A DNA stretch of 64,000 nucleotides from positions 1 through 64,000 of the forward strand of contig NW_025777605.1 in assembly GCF_021130785.1 (NCBI RefSeq), given 5' to 3'. The DNA is from Homalodisca vitripennis (taxonomy: Eukaryota; Arthropoda; Insecta; Hemiptera; Cicadellidae). The notes beneath the pieces were generated by a model. That model did no database searches, had not been told where the DNA came from, and saw only the letters and a program-made list of their open reading frames with translations. Numbering within the stretch: position 1 is the stretch's first letter; the number at the start of each line of letters is the position of its first letter. The translations under genes were made by a program, and so were the position numbers. Positions 10,999-24,427 of the stretch are shown here, in pieces.

Positions 10999-12605
10999 CA
11001 AAAATAAAACAAATCAATCAATATTAATTACTATTAAACTTATAAAATTATTCAATAAAACAGTATGTTGAATTACATTTTCTTTTCTTGAAAGAAAAAT
11101 AATTTAATACCTACTGGAAATTGCAACACAATAAGAAAATATTCTATTAAAAACTTTATATTAATGTAAAAGGTACCGTACTAAAAAAAAGTGGATTGTA
11201 ATATTTGACCAACATCTATCTACATTCTTATTTTTGTATTGAAATACGAAACTATAACGAGTATAACTTCTACTTACTCGTCCTTTCTCCTTTATAACAT
11301 TCACTGGCTCCTGTCGTACTTTCTTCTTTATAACATTCACTGGCTGCTGTTTAGTCCTTCTTCTTGTTTCTCGCAGCCTTTTGAGCCTCGTCAGCCTGTT
11401 CATCACCTCATTTACTTAGAGTTTCAAATATTCTTGATGCCCTCCATTTTCTGCTCTAACTAAGGTTTTAAGTAAATTTTTCTAAAATAAAACAAATCAA
11501 TCAATATTAATTACTATTAAACTTATAAACTTATTCAATAAAACGGTATGTTGAATTACATTGTCTTTTCTTGAAAGAAAAATAATTTAATACCTACTGG
11601 AAATTGCAACACAATAAGAAAATATTCTATTAAAAACTTTATATTAATATAAAAGGTACCGTACTAAAAAAAGTGGATTGTAATATTTGACCAACATCTA
11701 TCTACATTCTTATATTTGTATTGAAATACGAAACTATAACGAGTATAACTTCTACTTACTCGTACTTTCTTCTTTATAACATTCACTGGCTGCTGTTTAG
11801 TCCTTCTTGTTTCTCACAGCCTTTTGAGCCTCGTCTGCCTGTTCATCACCTCATTTAATAAGAGTTTCAAATATTCTTGATGCCCTTCATTTTCTGCTCT
11901 AACTAAGGTTTTAAGTAAATTTTTCTAAAATAAAACAAATCAATCAATATTAATTACTATTAAACTTATAAAATTATTCAATAAAACAGTATGTTGAATT
12001 ACATTTTCTTTTCTTGAAAGAAAAATAATTTAATACCTACTGGAAATTGCAACACAATAAGAAAATATTCTATTAAAAACTTTATATTAATGTAAAAGGT
12101 ACCGTACTAAAAAAAGTGGATTGTAATATTAGACCAACATCTATCTACATTCTTATATTTGTATTGAAATACGAAACTATAACGACTATAAATTCTACTT
12201 ACTTGTCCTTTCTCCTTTATAACATTCAATGGCTACTGTCGTACTTTCTTTTTTATAACATTCACTGGCTGCTGTTTAGTCCTTCTTCTTGTTTCTCGCA
12301 GCCTTTTGAGCCTCGTCTGCCTGTTCATCACCTCATTTACTTAGAGTTTCAAATATTCTTGATGCCCTTCATTTTCTGCTCTAACTAAGGTTTTAAGTAA
12401 ATTTTTCTAAAATAAAACAAATCAATCAAAATTAATTACTATTAAACTTATTCAATAAAACAGTATCTTGAATTACATTTTCTTTTCTTGAAAGAAAAAT
12501 AAATTAATACCTACTGAAAATTGCAACACAATAAGAAAATGTTCTATTCAAAACTTTATATTGATATAAAAGATACCGTACTAAAAAAAGTGGATTGTAA
12601 TATTT
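10999..12605. repeat. Satellite array, block 1 continued
   Basis: The satellite resumes mid-unit with AAAATAAAACAAATCAATC after the insert, so about 240 bp of a unit is missing across the junction. Unit starts lie at about 11193, 11670 and 12114. The last unit is interrupted by transposon copy 2 within AATATTT. A 12-bp direct repeat, GGATCTGTGAAT, flanks the junction region in minus orientation. Confidence 0.88.
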
Positions 12606-13206
12606 CGTTCATTCAGAAGAAAAGTGACACAACTCAAAAAAAGTAAATTTTACAGGAGAGCGATTTGAAAATTGTGCTTTTTGTAATTAGTTTTTCGTTT
12701 AACAGAACTGCAACCTTTAATCCAAAAGTCATTTTATTATTTATATCAGTTAAATATAGGGCATTTAAATTAGCTTAATATAAACCATGAAGTTTGTGTT
12801 TATTATTTTTTTAATTATTTATTAATTTAATTTGAGTTGTGTCAATTTTCCTGTAAAACCGCTTTTCATTAAAAGGTTAACTTTGAAGATGGTAATGACA
12901 CAAAAATAAGTCAACGGGTTTTTAATGACAGTTAACTTTAATTGAAACAAAAAAATCAGTTAGTTACTTAGAACTAAACCTCCAAACATCATTGGACCTA
13001 TTTTAGATGTTTAGAAAAATAGTGTTTTCAAATATTAATAACAAAATACATTCATTTACTACCACTAGTTACTACCAATAGTTTGGTCTTATATAAAGTA
13101 ACTAATGCAGCACTTTTTAATATTTAAAGAAGTATTTTCTAATGGAAATAAAAATCATTAACACAAACATAACATTGTTGCTAAACACAAACGTTACTGC
13201 AAAAAT

Positions 13207-13569
13207 TTAAAGTGAGTTATAAAATGGTGCATAGCAACTTGGAATAACATGTTTTTCAAGTAAGTATTGTAAGTCTTTTTTCTTGTTAACTGAAATTCCC
13301 AGTCTTTGCTCGTATAATTTTTTTTAAAGCAACATCTGAACAATGCACAGGAAAAACCTGTTGTTTCTTCTTTGAACTTCTGGTTTTCTTCTTAGTGTGA
13401 CTCTTCTTGTTGTCTCCGAATAAATCCTCGTTTTCTTCAATATCAATCTGCTGGATGAAAATTTCTTGAAAGTCAACTGTGTCATCATAAGTTGTCTTGT
13501 ACTTGATTTTAAAGGGAGAATCTTTCTCAACTTTAATTATTTTGATGTCATTCATTGCAACAGTACATC
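13207..13569 (-). pseudogene. Transposase C-terminal exon, copy 2 (frameshift)
   Basis: The exon follows an intron (13570-14082) with a GTAAGC donor and a TTTCAG acceptor. It codes for a short charged tail with a Lys-rich run (KKSHTKKKTRSSKKKQQ). A T run at 13318-13325 is one base longer than in copy 3 and shifts the frame near the end. Confidence 0.65.
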
Positions 13570-14082
13570 CTGAAATGAAAAGATAACTGTAAAATGTTTA
13601 ATTATTATCTTTTTAGATAGAATAGGATAAAAAGTTGGATTTAAAAGTTTTAGTATGTTAACAAAGTGTAGGAAATTAAAAATAATCCGTTCGAAGTAGT
13701 TAAATATGCGTTTAGAAAAAATATTTAAAACGTAAGAAAATGCAATTCTTCCATCTTGATTGCATATCTATGTGCCATAAATAACTACTCTTTAACATAC
13801 ATTTTTCAGATTAAATATGAAAAGGAAAGATGGTTTAAAAACGTAAAAGAAGATAGTAAGTTAAAAGATTCTTAAAAATTGTGTAAAAAGTATTAAAGTT
13901 AAATTATTGGTTTCACATGGTAAAGGCTGAGTAGGGTTAAACTATGTTTGAACCGGTTGAGATTGTTTTTGCAGTGAAATAATAGATGAAATCCCTTTAT
14001 TGGTCTGCTCATCACTAGAATTATTTTATAACTCTCGTTTCATAAAAGTGTCTAAATTATATTATAACAGTAAGCAGCTTAC

Positions 14083-16293
14083 CTGACACATTAACTGTAG
14101 AGTTACATCCAATGTTTGCCCATAGGTCTTTAAAATCCAAGAAATCTTCATGACTTAGTTCATTGACTTTATACGGATTCCCAGTTTTTTTTGCAGTTTT
14201 GATCAATGAAATTTATTGAGCCGGGTGGTAAATTGGTCCAGACTTCAGACATTTCTTAATCTGCTTCTCAATCATTGCATGTACATTGTCCCCCTCGTTT
14301 TGACTATGCCCTTTTATTAGGAAATTGTGAGTTATAGACTTAATTGGCAGTTTGTCCACTGCATATAAGTACATAGAAAACAAATACTTGTTTTTCTGTT
14401 GGCCGCTGCAATTATCAGAGTAAAATATAATTTCAATATCGTTTTCGCAATTTTTAACTTTTTCACTGAGGTATTTGTAAATGCATGTTCCAATTTCGCA
14501 CGAGCCTCTGGCTCCTTCGCCTTCATGCCAAGTATAGCAGAATACGGCATCATTTTTCAGCTCACAGACAGTCAGGTTTAGCATATTTAATTTAGATTTA
14601 TAATACATTAGGGACACTTCCCCCTTTGGACACTGTAATACAGCTTGAAGGTCATAACAGGCAACAATGGTGTTGACACTCACTGAGTCTTTGTCAGAAT
14701 TTTTTTTCAATCGAGATAGATCTTTTTCCATAATATGCTTTTCATATTCCTCTTGCAAACTGGTCTTTCTCTCACCTTCAGCTGTCTCATATGCATGGCA
14801 CAGCTCACAAAGGTCTTTTTTTGGAACAAAAAAAGAAATATTATACTCTTTGGTGAATATATCGTAATACTTTTTATAATTTCCATGAGGTTTTTGCAAG
14901 CTTTTACAATGTTCAACATAATCACGATGTAAATCACTAATTGTTTTACCACCTTCTATGAATTCTCTGGTTGTTTGCCCGTAGATAGTGGCTCTCAATT
15001 TTAGGAATAGATTCTATATGACGCCTGATGCCTTCATTTATTAACTTGTCTTGATCAGTTTGATGCTTATCATGTTTACCCCTCAGATCACCAGCAACAA
15101 AGCCACTTGAGGCGTCTTTCTTATCAATAACGGTTCTAATTGGTCTGTCATTGATCCCTAGGGTGTTTCTGAAAAAATCTTTGCATACACGAACTCGCTT
15201 ATCAGCAACATCAAAATAAAAGGCTTGGTTTGGTTTTCTCTTATTTCCCTCTCTCTTGTACTGGTAAGTTGGTTGTATGTTCTGAATATGTGATGCTATG
15301 AAATCTCTTTGGCGGGAAAGGTCACCAAGTGCCCAATAGTTTTTGAAAATTGTTTGACGTTCATCAGGGTTTATTTTGGTTTTACACTGGATTCTACATC
15401 TATCATTGCATGGTGGTTTTATTTCCTTTTTCTCAATTAGTTTTCTGGACTTAGATGATGATTTATATTCCTCTCCAGAATTTCTCAGCTTTTTTGCTTT
15501 ACATTTCAACCAGTTGTCTTTGTTTAGTGACCTTTTCTTTCCTTTTTTCTTTTGGAGATCAGTGTTATTTTGTTCCAAGAATTCAAAAACATTATCATTT
15601 TCTTCAAAGATCTCAGGCTCCTTTTCTTTAGTATTTACAACAACTTTGTTTCTTCTAGGTATGTTAAATATTTTGTTGGATATTGTTTTGTTTTTTAGGG
15701 AAATTAAGGTCATTTTTTGGCTCGTAATTTGGATCCTCGTCAGAATCATCCACGTCATAATCATTTTCACTGTTAGGGTCATCTGAAAAAAGATCTCCAG
15801 TAGCTTCGTTATCGGTTTTACACTTTCGTTTGGGTCGAACATTTTCTTGGTTAGACTGAGCTGATGTCGTTGGCAAATTAAGTTTTTTAGGCACACATTC
15901 CCTGCTTTTGTTGGTATTTTGTGAAAATTCACTAACACACTGTTTTGATGTCGAAGGTTTATGATTTTCTTCACTGTGAACTTCTTTAGAAGTACATTCT
16001 TTAGGAATGACATCAACATAACCCTGAGTTTTGTCTTCAGGTTCAGCTTCCCGGGTTTGTAGGATCGTTGAGATTGGCTGGGTTTCAATGTGTTCAGTTA
16101 AAAGTTCATTTGTAGTTTGAAATATGGCTTGAACCTCATTATTTGGGGTTGTATTTGGAATTTCCTCTTCATTAATCACTGTCCACTCATTACCACATAC
16201 AACACTATTATGTGAATGAGGAGTAGGCCTATAGTCTGTAGAATTGCCTTTTTGTTTGGCTAATTTTAAAATCAGGGATGTTCTATTGCTCAT
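14083..16293 (-). pseudogene. Transposase main exon, copy 2 (two frameshifts, nonsense)
   Basis: Same protein as copy 1. An extra T in a short run at 15686-15689 adds a second frameshift, splitting the acidic N-terminal region from the Cys-containing domain. The one-base shift at about 14971-14977 and the TAA near 14215 are shared with copy 1, so copies 1 and 2 share a more recent ancestor in this respect than either does with copy 3. Confidence 0.75.
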
Positions 16294-17082
16294 TCCTGAG
16301 ACTTAAACTGGCTGTTGTGATGCCTTCACTAGAAAAAATGTGTAACCTAAAAAAGTTCATAAATGAATGGCACACACAGGCAAGGCATTTTGTCTGTATG
16401 TGGCATTCATTTATGAATAAAATGTATATTGTTTACTGATAGTTTAACAAGAAAATAAATCGTAATAGTACTAACAGTGGAATATTTATAATAAATTATG
16501 AACTATTTTCGCAATACAAGTGTCACAACTCAAAATATTGCACTGTTGGTATAACATTGTGATTTAGTTTCTTGCAAAAGTTCAGAGTTGTAATGACACA
16601 TCTCAAAGTCTGCCACTGTGGAGGTATAACAAAATGAAAAAAGTACAATGATTTTCAAGGAAAAGTGACACATCTCAAAATTTGGACTTGTGGATGACAA
16701 ACAAAATTGAAAGTCAAAGCTATATTCAAGGAAAAGTGACACAACTCAAAATCTGTCATTATTCTAGTAAACAATATAAACATGTACTTACAAAATATTA
16801 CAACCAAACAGGCACAACTCAAAAAGTGTCACTTTTGCAGAGAAATTATAGCACTTCACTCCTAGACAGTCAAGTCACAACTGAAATGTGTCAGTTTTGC
16901 TAGAAAAACATAACCTAGAATGTTCTAGAAGAAAAGTGACACTAGTGCACTCTAGTGGGAGCAAGCAGAGTTTGAGTTGTGACGTTTTTGCAGTGAAAAG
17001 AATAACTTATTTCAAGACTATTAAACCAATAAAACCCATTTAAAAAAATTTTGAGTTGTTACACTTTTCTTCTGAATGAACG

Positions 17083-19952
17083 ATTTGACCAACATCTATC
17101 GACATTCTTATATTTGTATTGAAATACGAAACTATAACGACTATCACTTCTACTTACTCGTCCTTTCTCCTTTATAACATTCAATGGCTACTGTCGTACT
17201 TTCTTCTTTATAACATTCACTGGCTGCTGTTTAGTCCTTCTTCTTGTTTCTCGCAGCCTTTTGAGCCTCGTCTGCCTGTTCATCACCTCATTTACTTAGA
17301 GTTTCAAATATTCTTGATGCCCTTCATTTTCTGCTCTAACTAAGGTTTTAAGTAAATTTTTCTAAAATAAAACAAATCAATCAAAATTAATTACTATTAA
17401 ACTTATTCAATAAAACAGTATCTTGAATTACATTTTCTTTTCTTGAAAGAAAAATATTTTAATACCTTCTGAAAATTGCAACACAAGAAAATATTTTATT
17501 CAAAACTTTATATTAATATAAAAGGTACTGTACTAAAAAAAGTGGATTGTAATATTTGACCAACATCTATCTACATTCTTATATTTGTATTGAAATACGA
17601 AAATATAACGAGTATAAATTTTACTTCCTCGTACTTTCTTCTTTATAACATTCACTGGCTGCTGTCGTACTTTTTTCTTTATAACATTCACTGGCTCCTG
17701 TCGTACTTTCTTCTTTATAACATTCACTGGCTGCTGTTTAGTCCTTCTTCTTGTTTCTCGCAGCCTTTTGAGCCTCGTCTGCCTGTTCATCACCTCATTT
17801 ACTTAGAGTTTCAAATATTCTTGATGCCCTTCATTTTCTGCTCTAACTAAGGTTTTAAGTAAATTTTTCTAAAATAAAACAAATCAATCAATATTAATTA
17901 CTATTAAACTTATAAAATTATTCAATAAAACAGTATGTTGAATTACATTTTCTTTTCTTGAAAGAAAAATAATTTAATACCTACTGGAAATTGCAACACA
18001 ATAAGAAAATATTCTATTAAAAACTTTATATTAATGTAAAAGGTACCGTACTAAAAAAAGTGGATTGTAATATTTGACCAACATCTATCTACATTCTTAT
18101 TTTTGTATTGAAATACGAAACTATAACGAGTATAACTTCTACTTACTCGTCCTTTCTCCTTTATAACATTCACTGGCTCCTGTCGTACTTTCTTCTTTAT
18201 AACATTCACTGGCTGCTGTTTAGTCCTTCTTCTTGTTTCTCGCAGCCTTTTGAGCCTCGTCTGCCTGTTCATCACCTCATTTACTTAGAGTTTCAAATAT
18301 TCTTGATGCCCTCCATTTTCTGCTCTAACTAAGGTTTTAAGTAAATTTTTCTAAAATAAAACAAATCAATCAAAATTAATTACTATTAAACTTATTTATT
18401 CAATAAAACAGTATCTTGAATTACATTTTCTTTTCTTGAAAGAAAAATAATTTAATACCTACTGAAAATTGCAACACAATAAGAAAATGTTCTATTCAAA
18501 ACTTTATATTGATATAAAAGGTACCGTACTAAAAAAAGTGGATTGTAATATTTGACCAACATCTATCTACATTCTTATATTTGTATTGAAATACGAAACT
18601 ATAACGAGTATAACTTCTACTTACTCGTCCTTTCTCCTTTATAACATTCACTGGCTCCTGTCGTACTTTCTTCTTTATAACATTCACTGGCTGCTGTTTA
18701 GTCCTTCTTCTTGTTTCTCGCAGCCTTTTGAGCCTCGTCTGCCTGTTCATCACCTCATTTACTTAGAGTTTCAAATATTCTTGATGCCCTTCATTTTCTG
18801 CTCTAACTAAGGTTTTAAGTAAATTTTTCTAAAATAAAACAAATCAATCAATATTAATTACTATTAAACTTATAAACTTATTCAATAAAACGGTATGTTG
18901 AATTACATTGTCTTTTCTTGAAAGAAAAATAATTTAATACCTACTGGAAATTGCAACACAATAAGAAAATATTCTATTAAAAACTTTATATTAATATAAA
19001 AGGTACCGTACTAAAAAAAGTGGATTGTAATATTTGACCAACATCTATCTACATTCTTATATTTGTATTGAAATACGAAACTATAACGAGTATAACTTCT
19101 ACTTACTCGTACTTTCTTCTTTATAACATTCACTGGCTGCTGTTTAGTCCTTCTTGTTTCTCACAGCCTTTTGAGCCTCGTCTGCCTGTTCATCACCTCA
19201 TTTAATAAGAGTTTCAAATATTCTTGATGCCCTTCATTTTCTGCTCTAACTAAGGTTTTAAGTAAATTTTTCTAAAATAAAACAAATCAATCAATATTAA
19301 TTACTATTAAACTTATAAAATTATTCAATAAAACAGTATGTTGAATTACATTTTCTTTTCTTGAAAGAAAAATAATTTAATACCTACTGGAAATTGCAAC
19401 ACAATAAGAAAATATTCTATTAAAAACTTTATATTAATGTAAAAGGTACCGTACTAAAAAAAGTGGATTGTAATATTTGACCAACATCTATCTACATTCT
19501 TATATTTGTATTGAAATACGAAACTATAACGACTATAAATTCTACTTACTTGTCCTTTCTCCTTTATAACATTCAATGGCTACTGTCGTACTTTCTTTTT
19601 TATAACATTCACTGGCTGCTGTTTAGTCCTTCTTCTTGTTTCTCGCAGCCTTTTGAGCCTCGTCTGCCTGTTCATCACCTCATTTACTTAGAGTTTCAAA
19701 TATTCTTGATGCCCTTCATTTTCTGCTCTAACTAAGGTTTTAAGTAAATTTTTCTAAAATAAAACAAATCAATCAAAATTAATTACTATTAAACTTATTC
19801 AATAAAACAGTATCTTGAATTACATTTTCTTTTCTTGAAAGAAAAATAAATTAATACCTACTGAAAATTGCAACACAATAAGAAAATGTTCTATTCAAAA
19901 CTTTATATTGATATAAAAGATACCGTACTAAAAAAAGTGGATTGTAATATTT
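17083..19952. repeat. Satellite array, block 2 (~6 units)
   Basis: Unit starts lie at about 17083 (after the transposon), 17539, 18057, 18534, 19016 and 19457. Most modules here carry the TAA variant (ACTTAGAG on the plus strand) in the exon-like frame. The unit near 19016 has the open variant AATAAGAG. The array ends in the ATTT target of copy 3. Confidence 0.9.
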
Positions 19953-20553
19953 CGTTCATTCAGAAGAAAAGTGACACAACTCAAAAAAAGTAAATTTTAC
20001 AGGAGAGCGATTTGAAAATTGTGCTTTTTGTAATTAGTTTTTCGTTTAACAGAACTGCAACCTTTAATCCAAAAGTCATTTTATTATTTATATCAGTTAA
20101 ATATAGGGCATTTAAATTAGCTTAATATAAACCATGAAGTTTGTGTTTATTATTTTTTTAATTATTTATTAATTTAATTTGAGTTGTGTCAATTTTCCTG
20201 TAAAACCGCTTTTCATTAAAAGGTTAACTTTGAAGATGGTAATGACACAAAAATAAGTCAACGGGTTTTTAATGACAGTTAACTTTAATTGAAACAAAAA
20301 AATCAGTTAGTTACTTAGAACTAAACCTCCAAACATCATTGGACCTATTTTAGATGTTTAGAAAAATAGTGTTTTCAAATATTAATAACAAAATACATTC
20401 ATTTACTACCACTAGTTACTACCAATAGTTTGGTCTTATATAAAGTAACTAATGCAGCACTTTTTAATATTTAAAGAAGTATTTTCTAATGGAAATAAAA
20501 ATCATTAACACAAACATAACATTGTTGCTAAACACAAACGTTACTGCAAAAAT

Positions 20554-20915
20554 TTAAAGTGAGTTATAAAATGGTGCATAGCAACTTGGAATAACATGTT
20601 TTTCAAGTAAGTATTGTAAGTCTTTTTTCTTGTTAACTGAAATTCCCAGTCTTTGCTCGTATAATTTTTTTAAAGCAACATCTGAACAATGCACAGGAAA
20701 AACCTGTTGTTTCTTCTTTGAACTTCTGGTTTTCTTCTTAGTGTGACTCTTCTTGTTGTCTCCGAATAAATCCTCGTTTTCTTCAATATCAATCTGCTGG
20801 ATGAAAATTTCTTGAAAGTCAACTGTGTCATCATAAGTTGTCTTGTACTTGATTTTAAAGGGAGAATCTTTCTCAACTTTAATTATTTTGATGTCATTCA
20901 TTGCAACAGTACATC
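20554..20915 (-). CDS. Transposase C-terminal exon, copy 3 (intact)
   Basis: The exon begins at 20915 after a TTTCAG acceptor and ends at TAA 20554-20556. It encodes about 120 residues: MNDIKIIKVEKDSPFKIK, an acidic EENEDLFGD segment, a Lys/Ser-rich patch and a hydrophobic end. The patch could be a nuclear localisation signal. The intron (20916-21428) is 513 bp, AT-rich, and conserved in all copies. Confidence 0.7.
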
Positions 20916-21428
20916 CTGAAATGAAAAGATAACTGTAAAATGTTTAATTATTATCTTTTTAGATAGAATAGGATAAAAAGTTGGATTTAAAAGTTTTAGT
21001 ATGTTAACAAAGTGTAGGAAATTAAAAATAATCCGTTCGAAGTAGTTAAATATGCGTTTAGAAAAAATATTTAAAACGTAAGAAAATGCAATTCTTCCAT
21101 CTTGATTGCATATCTATGTGCCATAAATAACTACTCTTTAACATACATTTTTCAGATTAAATATGAAAAGGAAAGATGGTTTAAAAACGTAAAAGAAGAT
21201 AGTAAGTTAAAAGATTCTTAAAAATTGTGTAAAAAGTATTAAAGTTAAATTATTGGTTTCACATGGTAAAGGCTGAGTAGGGTTAAACTATGTTTGAACC
21301 GGTTGAGATTGTTTTTGCAGTGAAATAATAGATGAAATCCCTTTATTGGTCTGCTCATCACTAGAATTATTTTATAACTCTCGTTTCATAAAAGTGTCTA
21401 AATTATATTATAACAGTAAGCAGCTTAC

Positions 21429-23638
21429 CTGACACATTAACTGTAGAGTTACATCCAATGTTTGCCCATAGGTCTTTAAAATCCAAGAAATCTTCATGAC
21501 TTAGTTCATTGACTTTATACGGATTCCCAGTTTTTTTTGCAGTTTTGATCAATGAAATGTATTGAGCCGGGTGGTAAATTGGTCCAGACTTCAGACATTT
21601 CTTAATCTGCTTCTCAATCATTGCATGTACATTGTCCCCCTCGTTTTGACTATGCCCTTTTATTAGGAAATTGTGAGTTATAGACTTAATTGGCAGTTTG
21701 TCCACTGCATATAAGTACATAGAAAACAAATACTTGTTTTTCTGTTGGCCGCTGCAATTATCAGAGTAAAATATAATTTCAATATCGTTTTCGCAATTTT
21801 TAACTTTTTCACTGAGGTATTTGTAAATGCATGTTCCAATTTCGCACGAGCCTCTGGCTCCTTCGCCTTCATGCCAAGTATAGCAGAATACGGCATCATT
21901 TTTCAGCTCACAGACAGTCAGGTTTAGCATATTTAATTTAGATTTATAATACATTAGGGACACTTCCCCCTTTGGACACTGTAATACAGCTTGAAGGTCA
22001 TAACAGGCAACAATGGTGTTGACACTCACTGAGTCTTTGTCAGAATTTTTTTTCAATCGAGATAGATCTTTTTCCATAATATGCTTTTCATATTCCTCTT
22101 GCAAACTGGTCTTTCTCTCACCTTCAGCTGTCTCATATGCATGGCACAGCTCACAAAGGTCTTTTTTTGGAACAAAAAAAGAAATATTATACTCTTTGGT
22201 GAATATATCGTAATACTTTTTATAATTTCCATGAGGTTTTTGCAAGCTTTTACAATGTTCAACATAATCACGATGTAAATCACTAATTGTTTTACCACCT
22301 TCTATGAATTCTCTGGTTGTTTGCCCGTAGATAGTGGCTCTCAATTTTAGGAATAGATTCTATATGACGCCTGATGCCTTCATTTATTAACTTGTCTTGA
22401 TCAGTTTGATGCTTATCATGTTTACCCCTCAGATCACCAGCAACAAAGCCACTTGAGGCGTCTTTCTTATCAATAACGGTTCTAATTGGTCTGTCATTGA
22501 TCCCTAGGGTGTTTCTGAAAAAATCTTTGCATACACGAACTCGCTTATCAGCAACATCAAAATAAAAGGCTTGGTTTGGTTTTCTCTTATTTCCCTCTCT
22601 CTTGTACTGGTAAGTTGGTTGTATGTTCTGAATATGTGATGCTATGAAATCTCTTTGGCGGGAAAGGTCACCAAGTGCCCAATAGTTTTTGAAAATTGTT
22701 TGACGTTCATCAGGGTTTATTTTGGTTTTACACTGGATTCTACATCTATCATTGCATGGTGGTTTTATTTCCTTTTTCTCAATTAGTTTTCTGGACTTAG
22801 ATGATGATTTATATTCCTCTCCAGAATTTCTCAGCTTTTTTGCTTTACATTTCAACCAGTTGTCTTTGTTTAGTGACCTTTTCTTTCCTTTTTTCTTTTG
22901 GAGATCAGTGTTATTTTGTTCCAAGAATTCAAAAACATTATCATTTTCTTCAAAGATCTCAGGCTCCTTTTCTTTAGTATTTACAACAACTTTGTTTCTT
23001 CTAGGTATGTTAAATATTTTGTTGGATATTGTTTGTTTTTTAGGGAAATTAAGGTCATTTTTTGGCTCGTAATTTGGATCCTCGTCAGAATCATCCACGT
23101 CATAATCATTTTCACTGTTAGGGTCATCTGAAAAAAGATCTCCAGTAGCTTCGTTATCGGTTTTACACTTTCGTTTGGGTCGAACATTTTCTTGGTTAGA
23201 CTGAGCTGATGTCGTTGGCAAATTAAGTTTTTTAGGCACACATTCCCTGCTTTTGTTGGTATTTTGTGAAAATTCACTAACACACTGTTTTGATGTCGAA
23301 GGTTTATGATTTTCTTCACTGTGAACTTCTTTAGAAGTACATTCTTTAGGAATGACATCAACATAACCCTGAGTTTTGTCTTCAGGTTCAGCTTCCCGGG
23401 TTTGTAGGATCGTTGAGATTGGCTGGGTTTCAATGTGTTCAGTTAAAAGTTCATTTGTAGTTTGAAATATGGCTTGAACCTCATTATTTGGGGTTGTATT
23501 TGGAATTTCCTCTTCATTAATCACTGTCCACTCATTACCACATACAACACTATTATGTGAATGAGGAGTAGGCCTATAGTCTGTAGAATTGCCTTTTTGT
23601 TTGGCTAATTTTAAAATCAGGGATGTTCTATTGCTCAT
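21429..23638 (-). pseudogene. Transposase main exon, copy 3 (single shared frameshift)
   Basis: The exon starts at ATG 23638. The first frame (448 codons to its stop) holds the acidic N-terminus with NSENDYDVDDSDEDPNYE, Lys-rich stretches and the Cys segment. The second frame (to 21429) holds CELCHAYE, a probable zinc-binding pair, and the putative catalytic motifs YDLQ, SDNCSGQQKN and GHSQNEGD. The break lies in GGCAAACAACC; one A fewer in the AAA run would restore continuity. The frame reads to NVSG and splices in phase with exon 2 (TCA G/GA TGT), which supports the intron call. The product would act in the nucleus on its own inverted ends. Sola-like is provisional. Confidence 0.78.
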
Positions 23639-24427
23639 TCCTGAGACTTAAACTGGCTGTTGTGATGCCTTCACTAGAAAAAATGTGTAACCTAAAAAAG
23701 TTCATAAATGAATGGCACACACAGGCAAGGCATTTTGTCTGTATGTGGCATTCATTTATGAATAAAATGTATATTGTTTACTGATAGTTTAACAAGAAAA
23801 TAAATCGTAATAGTACTAACAGTGGAATATTTATAATAAATTATGAACTATTTTCGCAATACAAGTGTCACAACTCAAAATATTGCACTGTTGGTATAAC
23901 ATTGTGATTTAGTTTCTTGCAAAAGTTCAGAGTTGTAATGACACATCTCAAAGTCTGCCACTGTGGAGGTATAACAAAATGAAAAAAGTACAATGATTTT
24001 CAAGGAAAAGTGACACATCTCAAAATTTGGACTTGTGGATGACAAACAAAATTGAAAGTCAAAGCTATATTCAAGGAAAAGTGACACAACTCAAAATCTG
24101 TCATTATTCTAGTAAACAATATAAACATGTACTTACAAAATATTACAACCAAACAGGCACAACTCAAAAAGTGTCACTTTTGCAGAGAAATTATAGCACT
24201 TCACTCCTAGACAGTCAAGTCACAACTGAAATGTGTCAGTTTTGCTAGAAAAACATAACCTAGAATGTTCTAGAAGAAAAGTGACACTAGTGCACTCTAG
24301 TGGGAGCAAGCAGAGTTTGAGTTGTGACGTTTTTGCAGTGAAAAGAATAACTTATTTCAAGACTATTAAACCAATAAAACCCATTTAAAAAAATTTTGAG
24401 TTGTTACACTTTTCTTCTGAATGAACG

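Larger units (their letters stand above)
12606..17082 (-). mobile_element. Sola-like DNA transposon, copy 2 (complete, 4477 bp)
   Basis: The ends are inverted: CGTTCATTCAGAAGAAAAGT at 12606 and its complement ending at 17082, extending to about 34 bp with two mismatches. Direct duplications ATTT lie at 12602-12605 and 17083-17086, and joining the flanks restores the satellite AATATTTGACC. A 4-bp duplication with a DDE-like transposase fits the Sola superfamily, provisionally. The T before and A after the inverted ends are complementary, so the duplication could formally be read as shorter. Confidence 0.88.
12606..24427. repeat. Higher-order repeat of ~7.35 kb (transposon plus satellite block)
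   Basis: Transposon starts at 12606 and 19953 are 7347 bp apart, and ends at 17082 and 24427 are 7345 bp apart. The satellite units on both sides also match, including private variants such as ATAACGACTATAAATTC left of copies 2 and 3 and ATCTATCGACATTC right of all copies. Copy 1 belongs to the same family but is 13.4 kb from copy 2 because its satellite block is longer and contains the tRNA/ORF insert. Confidence 0.85.
19953..24427 (-). mobile_element. Sola-like DNA transposon, copy 3 (complete, 4475 bp, best preserved)
   Basis: The same inverted ends and ATTT duplications are present at 19949-19952 and 24428-24431. It lacks the nonsense change of copies 1 and 2 and the extra bases of copy 2, so it is the best source for the family's consensus. 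Its only visible defect is the one-base shift common to all three copies. Confidence 0.88.
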
